Of a stretch of DNA of 37,726 nucleotides, positions 33,005 to 37,726 are shown in pieces (the first letter of the stretch is position 1; every line of letters begins with the position of its first letter). Origin of the DNA: an uncultured Dorea sp. Its GTDB lineage: Bacteria > Bacillota > Clostridia > Lachnospirales > Lachnospiraceae. The DNA is taken from assembly GCA_947063855.1 (NCBI GenBank), contig CAMSTW010000033.1, positions 1 to 37,726 on the forward strand, given 5' to 3'. The translations under genes were made by a program, and so were the position numbers. The notes under the pieces are model-generated. The model was not told the DNA's origin. It saw only the letters and a list, made by a program, of their open reading frames with translations, and did not search any database.

Positions 33005-33684
33005 TTACACACACCTCCCAGCTCGCTAAGTTTCCCGTCCGATACCTGGAACACCCGGTCTGCCGATGCCGTCAGGTTCATATTGTGGGTAATCATCAGG
33101 ACTGTCTGCTGGTAATGCCGGGATGCCTTGCACAGAAGCTCCATCACGTCCTGACTGCTCTGGGAATCTAAATTTCCTGTGGGTTCGTCTGCCAAAACCA
33201 ACGCAGGATGTGTGATGAGCGCCCGCCCAATCGCCACCCGCTGCTGCTGCCCGCCGGATAACTGCCCGGGCAGATGTTTCCGTCGGTTCTTTAACCCAAG
33301 GACCTCCAGAATCTCGTCTACCCTCTCCTGGTCCGGTTTCTTATAATCCAGCAGAAGCGGAAACATAATATTCTGCTCCACGTCAAGCTCCTGGATGAGA
33401 TGGAAGGACTGGAAGATGAATCCAATATTCTGCCTTCGGAAAACTGTGCGTTCATTTTCCCCCATTGCGAATAAATCCCTTCCGCTTAGGAATACCTTTC
33501 CCTGGTCCGCAAAGTCAAGCCCGCCGATGCAGTTAAGGAGCGTGCTCTTTCCGGAGCCGGAAACTCCGACCACTGCGCCGAACTCGCCTCTTTCCATGGT
33601 GAATGATACTTGCTTTAACGCCTCCACCCGGGCTTCTCCCGCCCCGTAGACCTTGCTCAGGTTCTCTACTCTTAATATTTCCAC
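33001..33684 (-). CDS. MacB/LolD-type ABC exporter ATP-binding protein
   Basis: A 227-residue ATPase of the LolD/MacB group. Walker A GVSGSGKST is at 40-48, the signature is LSGGQQQR and Walker B is LVLADEPTGNLD; the GNLDS sequence after Walker B is characteristic of partners of FtsX-type permeases. The start is GTG at 33684 with AAGGTG 7 bp upstream. The gene is translationally coupled to its permease and driven from the promoter region that holds three TTACA-type dyads. Confidence 0.94.
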   Translation of the reverse strand: MEILRVENLSKVYGAGEARVEALKQVSFTMERGEFGAVVGVSGSGKSTLLNCIGGLDFADQGKVFLSGRDLFAMGENERTVFRRQNIGFIFQSFHLIQELDVEQNIMFPLLLDYKKPDQERVDEILEVLGLKNRRKHLPGQLSGGQQQRVAIGRALITHPALVLADEPTGNLDSQSSQDVMELLCKASRHYQQTVLMITHNMNLTASADRVFQVSDGKLSELGGVCK

Positions 33685-33716
33685 TGATTACACCTTGCCT
33701 TTCTTCGTTATTGTTG

Positions 33717-33722
33717 ATTATA
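33717..33722 (-). promoter_or_regulatory. -10 element of the MacB-type exporter operon
   Basis: A perfect TATAAT on the minus strand, with TTCATC (33740-33745) at 17 bp as a weak -35. The dyad array lies 17 bp further upstream. Confidence 0.5.
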
Positions 33723-33761
33723 TACCTTTTGCAGGCATAGATGAATCATAGCATTTTTATC

Positions 33762-33819
33762 TTACATTCCGGTGAATCGCACCTTACAAATCAGTAAGGT
33801 ACGCTTTACATCTATGTAA
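33762..33819. promoter_or_regulatory. Three TTACA-N4-TGTAA-like dyads at exact 22-bp spacing
   Basis: TTACATTCCGGTGA (33762-33775), TTACAAATCAGTAA (33784-33797) and TTACATCTATGTAA (33806-33819). The third is a perfect match to TNACA-N4-TGTAA, which I recall as the operator consensus of BceR-like regulators of peptide-antibiotic exporters. The array stands between divergent promoters; the third dyad covers the -35 of the plus-strand promoter. Confidence 0.7.
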
Positions 33820-33833
33820 CCTCTTGATATAAT
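33805..33833 (+). promoter_or_regulatory. Promoter of the small divergent gene
   Basis: TTTACA (33805-33810), a 17-bp spacer and TATAAT (33828-33833), a near-consensus promoter. Its -35 lies inside the third dyad, so the regulator that activates the exporter could repress this gene. Confidence 0.65.
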
Positions 33834-33880
33834 AAAAATATCAAAAAATACAACTACATTTTCAGAAAGCAGGTGAGCAT

Positions 33881-34045
33881 ATGCCAAGCGATAAAGAAAT
33901 GATTAATAATTTAATTGACAGTTATACCAGTTTACAGCGTATCAAAAAATCGGATGATACTGAAAAGGAGATTAATTATCAATTAAAGATATTAAAAGCA
34001 AAGCTCGAATCATTTGGAATTGTAACGACTGACTTAGATTTATAA
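33881..34045 (+). CDS. Hidden 54-residue helical protein, function unknown
   Basis: A small ORF starting MPSDKEMINNLIDSY, with an AGGTGA ribosome site 5 bp before the ATG and a near-consensus promoter 48 bp upstream. It is hydrophilic, with heptad-like leucine/isoleucine spacing in its middle (EINYQLKILKAKLESFG), which suggests a short coiled coil or helical hairpin. It has no membrane segment or signal peptide. Its AT-rich codon use differs from the GC-richer core genes of the window. I recognise no family. Its divergence from the exporter across a shared operator suggests a related regulatory or adaptor role, but this is only inferred. Confidence 0.65.
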   Translation: MPSDKEMINNLIDSYTSLQRIKKSDDTEKEINYQLKILKAKLESFGIVTTDLDL

Positions 34046-34130
34046 AAGCAACGTACCCTTGTGTATACTATCTCGTAATGCGATAAAGAAACTGCCCCTC
34101 TTTGCAGACGGAGGAAAAGTATGGTCGTAT

Positions 34131-34473
34131 ATGAAATTGATAGAATTACTGGAACACTACCCGTATCAGGAGTATTATGTCGCCATATTCCGCTGGGTAG
34201 AAGGCGGCTGCCTGTTCGACTATTGGAACTTTGAAAAATATGACAAGAACCCGGATATCATCAGTCCAGCCGTAAGGTTCAAGGAACTGCCCGCCCGGCA
34301 AAAGCTGTCGGCTGTAGAAGATATTTTTTCCTTTTTAGAGACAGCAGCAGCGAACCATTATGTTGCGGTAGACTTTTTACGACGGAAGCCTGATTTATAA
34401 TTTTGAGACAGATAAGATGACAATCATCAGAAGGAAGGGGCGTTTTACAACGCCCCCTTCTCTGCATTGTTAA
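34131..34473 (+). pseudogene. Truncated, frameshifted protein-kinase-like gene remnant
   Basis: The frame from MKLIELLEHYPYQEYY through FRWVEGGCLFDYWNFEKY to HYVAVDF resembles the N-lobe end and catalytic-loop region of a Lachnospiraceae protein-kinase-like family as I recall it. At a run of five T (34374-34378) the sequence shifts: the next frame reads YDGSLIYNFETDKMTI, which continues the family pattern, while the original frame stops at 34400. The shifted frame then ends at 34473 without the DFG-type motif or the C-lobe. The 5' portion is also missing. It is therefore a decayed fragment unless the T-run is a sequencing error, which would not restore the missing ends. Confidence 0.7.
34434..34460. 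terminator. GC-rich hairpin between convergent genes
   Basis: GAAGGGGCGTT pairs with AACGCCCCCTTC with a single bulge. It lies between the kinase remnant and the end of the sensor kinase gene. Neither strand has a good T-tail, so termination is uncertain. Confidence 0.4.
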
Positions 34474-34478
34474 AAAAT

Positions 34479-35705
34479 TTATCGATTCACAAAACTCATC
34501 CAGAAGACACTCCCCTCCCCCAAACTGCTCTCCACCGACAGATTTCCTCCCTGACCTTCTACAATCGACTTCGCCAACGACAGCCCAAGCCCCAAGCCCT
34601 GCCTGTTACCGGAAGCCTTGCTCCGGTAGAACTGCTTGAAAATATGATGGATATCCTCGCTTTTAATCCCGCGCCCGTCATCCTCTACACAGAGCCGGAA
34701 GACTGCCGGAGACTGTTTCCACGATACCCGTATCACCCCTCCCTTATCCGTATGATCCAGCGCATTTTTTACCAGATTCCCCACCGCCTCTTTCGTCCAC
34801 TGCGGGTCGCACAACAAGCTCTCCTTAGGCTCCCCCTCCATACGGATTTCTTTTCCTTCACACCTTGCCCTCTCCATCAAGTCTTCTACCGCCTGTTCCA
34901 CCATCTCTGAGACAAGACACTTACGTTTTTCAAATACAATATTTCCGGTATCCATCCGCGCCATCGTAAGCAGCGAACGAATCAACTGCTCCATCCTCTC
35001 CAAAGACAGGATGGATTTCCCTGCGAAATTCTCCACAGCCTCTTTATTCTCCGGCTCTTCCAGAATAATCTCCATATACATGCCCAACGCCGCAAGCGGA
35101 GTCTTAAGCTGGTGGGAAATATTCGATATCATATCTCTGAGAAATATCTTTGCCTTGTGCTCCATCTCACTCTTTGCCTGAAGAGACTGTGCAAGCTGCT
35201 CAATACTGCCGAACAACTGATAGATTGTCCCCGTCTCCCCCGACGGCAGATGCATGGCAAAACGGTTAGCGGCATACTGGTCAATCACCTTTCCCGCGTC
35301 TTCATAGACCCGCTCCCTGCCCCTAAAAAAATGCGCCGCTCCCACGAGTATGACCGCGGCAAATAAGATTCCTGCCCCAACCAAAATAAGAAGCAAAGTC
35401 ATGGACTCTGGCTCCGAAAGCATCAACCAATAACTCTTCGCCTGTTCTGTATGTCCGATTTTGCCAAGCAGTCTGGCTCCTTCCTCCGTCACTTCCCGAT
35501 TGTTCCATGCCGCAGCCACCACTGCTTTAGGAACCGACTCATGAAGCAGATAAGAAGCCGCGGCAAGTTCCCGCTCTGTTAATATCCTCCTGATACCCTG
35601 CGCCTGAAAAATCCCCCATACTCCCAGAAAGCAAACCTGCAAAATACATGCTGCCGCCAGAAACAAATAAAACCGCCGCGTCTGTCTTTCATATAGGAAA
35701 CCCAT
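34479..35705 (-). CDS. Sensor histidine kinase near the MacB-type exporter
   Basis: A 408-residue kinase with two transmembrane helices (about 12-34 and 103-124), an outer domain of ~65 residues and a HAMP-like linker. The H-box is SNISHQLKTPLAALGMY with His198, followed by KEAVGNLVKNALDH (N-box) and GLGLGLSLAKSIVE (G-box). The ATG at 35705 has AAGGAG 8 bp upstream; the GTG at 35723 overlaps the regulator's end and is less likely. The gene overlaps nothing else and ends at the convergent hairpin. With the regulator it probably controls the nearby exporter. Confidence 0.9.
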   Translation of the reverse strand: MGFLYERQTRRFYLFLAAACILQVCFLGVWGIFQAQGIRRILTERELAAASYLLHESVPKAVVAAAWNNREVTEEGARLLGKIGHTEQAKSYWLMLSEPESMTLLLILVGAGILFAAVILVGAAHFFRGRERVYEDAGKVIDQYAANRFAMHLPSGETGTIYQLFGSIEQLAQSLQAKSEMEHKAKIFLRDMISNISHQLKTPLAALGMYMEIILEEPENKEAVENFAGKSILSLERMEQLIRSLLTMARMDTGNIVFEKRKCLVSEMVEQAVEDLMERARCEGKEIRMEGEPKESLLCDPQWTKEAVGNLVKNALDHTDKGGVIRVSWKQSPAVFRLCVEDDGRGIKSEDIHHIFKQFYRSKASGNRQGLGLGLSLAKSIVEGQGGNLSVESSLGEGSVFWMSFVNR

Positions 35706-35710
35706 CCCCT

Positions 35711-36397
35711 TCACTCCTTCCACTGATAGCCGAATCCCCGGACGGTTTTCAGATGTTCCGGCTTCGACGGGTTCTTTTCCAGTTTTTCCCTGAGACGCCG
35801 GACGTATACCGACAAGGTATTATCGTCAACAAAATTCCCCGCCCCGTCCCACAGCTTATTAAGAATCATACTGCGGGTCAGGACTCTTCCGCTGTTTTTC
35901 AGGAACAGGCAAAGGAGCCTATATTCCGCACTGGTAAACTCTATGGGATCCTCTCCGAGAAATACCCTGCCTTCCGTAAGATTCACATACAGGCCGCCCG
36001 ACCGCAAGATGCTCTCCCCTGCGTCGTTTCGATTACTGCGGCGCAAAAGCGCCCGGATACGGGAACACAGTTCGCCTAATTTAAAGGGTTTTGTGATATA
36101 ATCATCCCCTCCGCAGTCCAGCCCCCGGATTACGCTGGTCTCCTCGTCAGACGCCGTAAGGAAAATGATGGGAACCAGGTTCCCTGATTCCCGTAACTTT
36201 TCGCACAATGTGAATCCATTTCCGTCCGGCAGCGTCACATCAAAGAGAAGCAAGTCAAAATCCTTAATTCTTGTAAGCAGTATCTCTGCCTCACAAAGAT
36301 TCCTCGCTATCTCTATATCAAATCCATTTTTCTTCAAAGAGTAAGCCAAACCGTCAATCAGGCTTGCATCATCCTCAAGAAGCAACAACTTCTGCAT
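35711..36397 (-). CDS. OmpR-family response regulator near the MacB-type exporter
   Basis: A 228-residue regulator with acidic pocket E8-D9-D10, phospho-acceptor D53 (LLFDVTLPDGNG), KPFKLGELCSR and a winged helix ending LKTVRGFGYQWKE. Its sequence is of the type that regulates peptide-resistance exporters. I chose the ATG at 36397 because GGAGGTG lies before it. It begins 20 bp behind the AAA/DUF4143 gene, so it may be co-transcribed with that gene or have a promoter inside it. The three dyads at 33762-33819 are its most likely binding site. Confidence 0.9.
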   Translation of the reverse strand: MQKLLLLEDDASLIDGLAYSLKKNGFDIEIARNLCEAEILLTRIKDFDLLLFDVTLPDGNGFTLCEKLRESGNLVPIIFLTASDEETSVIRGLDCGGDDYITKPFKLGELCSRIRALLRRSNRNDAGESILRSGGLYVNLTEGRVFLGEDPIEFTSAEYRLLCLFLKNSGRVLTRSMILNKLWDGAGNFVDDNTLSVYVRRLREKLEKNPSKPEHLKTVRGFGYQWKE

Positions 36398-36417
36398 CTC
36401 AAACACCTCCGCATTCT

Positions 36418-37611
36418 TCAAACACGCTCCATCAAGAATTTAACCGCATTCTTATGGATAATCCCATCCTGCGAAAAATCCATCTTATCCATGGAAATAA
36501 CATACTTGGGATAATTATCCTCAATCTTCCGAAACGCCCCAAACTCTCGCTCAACTACCGACTGGTCATAAAGATAATACGCCACCTGATAGTATTCCTT
36601 CTCCTGCCCTTTTACAGCCACAAAATCAATCTCGCCTTTGGGGAGCTTCCCCACAAAAACCTCATAACCTCTCGAAGACAGCTCATTAAACACTACATTC
36701 TCCAGCAAAGCCCCCATCTCCGACTTGAACCCGCTGTTATGGATCTTCCCCAGCCCCAAATCTGTAAGATAATACTTATCCAGCGTAGTCAGAAGTTGTT
36801 TCCCCCGAATATCATACCGCCGCGCTTTCGTCACAATTAACGACGTTATCATATGGTCAAGATAATTATACAGAGTCTCTGTCCCCACCTTACGGTTCAC
36901 GCTCTCAAAATACTTCGCAATTCCTTTTGCCGAAAACATCTGCGACGGGGTCTGGGTAAGATATTCAAATATACGGTTCAGCAAATCCACATCCTTCGCT
37001 CCCGTCCGCTGAACAATATCCCGCAATACAATCGAATTATACAAATCCCTCAGCATCGTCTCCATCTCCATCTCATTTTGAAGATGGAACCGCTGCGGCA
37101 TGCCTCCCCAAGTCAGATACTCCACCAGGTCTTCATCAGCCGGTTCCTCTAACTGTCTTATCTGGCAATATTCCCGGAAAGAAAACGGCACAATCTTAAA
37201 ACTTACATACCGCCCCGAAAGATAAGTCGCTAATTCTCCGGACAGCAGTTTTCCGTTCGACCCCGTAATAAAGATGCTCACATCCCAAGTCGCACGGAAA
37301 GAATTGATAACCAGCTCAAACTCATCTACCATCTGTATCTCATCAAAAAAAAGATAATACTTCTCTTCATTCACACGCCGCTCTACGACATAATCATATA
37401 ATGCCTGAGCGGTCCTGATATCAGAAAACTTGAAATCCTCAAAATTCATGTATAGAATCTGCTCATCCCTGATTCCTTTCTCTTTGATCTCTCCAATAAT
37501 CTGCCTGAGCAATACGGATTTACCGCACCTCCGGATGCCAATCAGGACCTTTATCAGCTCGCTTTCATAAAAAGGCCTGATTCTTTCGAGATAGCGTTCC
37601 CTCTTAACCAT
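36418..37611 (-). CDS. AAA_14/DUF4143-type ATPase
   Basis: A 397-residue protein of the large family with an N-terminal AAA ATPase and a C-terminal DUF4143 region. Walker A GIRRCGKS is at 25-32, Walker B YYLFFDEIQ near 85-93, and TGSNGKLL gives the sensor-1-like segment. The C-terminal half includes YLTDLGLGKIHN and the PD-(D/E)XK-like PKGEIDFVAVKG near 330, a nuclease-type motif. Members are common in accessory and mobile regions, and their job is unknown. GGGAGG lies before the ATG. An operator-like array lies directly upstream. Confidence 0.9.
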   Translation of the reverse strand: MVKRERYLERIRPFYESELIKVLIGIRRCGKSVLLRQIIGEIKEKGIRDEQILYMNFEDFKFSDIRTAQALYDYVVERRVNEEKYYLFFDEIQMVDEFELVINSFRATWDVSIFITGSNGKLLSGELATYLSGRYVSFKIVPFSFREYCQIRQLEEPADEDLVEYLTWGGMPQRFHLQNEMEMETMLRDLYNSIVLRDIVQRTGAKDVDLLNRIFEYLTQTPSQMFSAKGIAKYFESVNRKVGTETLYNYLDHMITSLIVTKARRYDIRGKQLLTTLDKYYLTDLGLGKIHNSGFKSEMGALLENVVFNELSSRGYEVFVGKLPKGEIDFVAVKGQEKEYYQVAYYLYDQSVVEREFGAFRKIEDNYPKYVISMDKMDFSQDGIIHKNAVKFLMERV

Positions 37612-37635
37612 ACTTTCGCCTCCCTTTTATTTTAC

Positions 37636-37708
37636 CGAAATAACTTTTGAGTTAGATTATTTATTTCGTTGAATCGAAATAAATAATATTTTTAATTAAC
37701 TTATTTCG
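37636..37708. promoter_or_regulatory. Symmetric CGAAATAA operator-like array before the ATPase gene
   Basis: CGAAATAA at 37636-37643 and 37675-37682 and its complement TTATTTCG at 37661-37668 and 37701-37708 make two nested inverted pairs around about 37672. The inner pair extends to a 13-bp perfect stem (37656-37668 with 37675-37687) around TTGAAT. A TATAAT-like -10 on the minus strand lies within the AT-rich DNA at the window edge. Confidence 0.65.
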
Positions 37709-37726
37709 ATTATATTATATTAATAA

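Noticed and set aside
25649-36421. Bacteriocin or lantibiotic biosynthesis cluster
   Set aside because: There are two exporters and sensors, but no precursor peptide with leader, modification enzyme or peptidase-containing exporter; the small ORFs lack such features.

Overview
The window looks like a chromosomal segment of a spore-forming, gut-type Firmicute, most likely Lachnospiraceae. Base composition is balanced, and the genes include a ~400-residue Prs, a DnaD/DnaI-type primosome pair, QueT, a Spo0A DNA-binding domain and many OmpR-type two-component systems. Strong Shine-Dalgarno sites of the AAGGAGGTG type precede most genes. No rRNA, tRNA, CRISPR array, transposase or phage gene was seen. 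Species assignment is not possible from this sequence alone.

Region by region. 1-6440 is housekeeping: the glgC/glgD glycogen operon on the minus strand, then murC, a DnaD-domain protein, a DnaI/DnaC-like helicase loader and prs on the plus strand. Three DnaA-box-like sites lie between murC and the DnaD gene. 6684-12661 (minus) holds asnS, a VanR/VanS-like two-component system without van resistance genes, and a YhaO/YhaN-like (SbcD/SbcC-like) nuclease/ATPase pair. 12811-13562 (plus) is a self-contained queT unit with promoter, structured leader (probable preQ1 riboswitch) and terminator. 13632-20652 (minus) holds a response regulator, a large sensor kinase, an orphan methyltransferase and an 812-residue membrane-anchored protein ending in a degenerate C39-peptidase-like domain.

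20653-21511 is the most unusual part. A receiver-less, stand-alone Spo0A DNA-binding domain (20908-21258) sits directly behind an array of Spo0A-box-like heptamers repeated at exactly 10-bp intervals. Just downstream is a triple 11-bp direct repeat (response-regulator type), a promoter-like element, a hairpin and a strong terminator, with no convincing ORF; this may be a regulated small RNA. 21512-25326 contains a phosphopantetheinyl transferase, the shikimate genes aroF and aroB, and an SDR oxidoreductase.

25327-37726 is accessory in character. It has a second candidate small-RNA unit, a nested inverted-repeat element, and an ABC-2 exporter operon with a hidden 51-residue membrane peptide gene and its own two-component system, whose likely binding array (four 11-mers) lies over the exporter promoter. 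A MacB/FtsX-type exporter follows, with a third two-component system; three TTACA-N4-TGTAA-like dyads at exact 22-bp spacing lie between the exporter and a divergent hidden 54-residue gene. Next to this is a frameshifted remnant of a protein-kinase-like gene. The window ends with an AAA/DUF4143 ATPase preceded by a symmetric CGAAATAA operator-like array.

The recurring theme is sensing and regulation: four histidine kinase/response regulator pairs occur within 27 kb, two of them beside exporters, most with visible direct-repeat or dyad arrays at the promoters they probably control.
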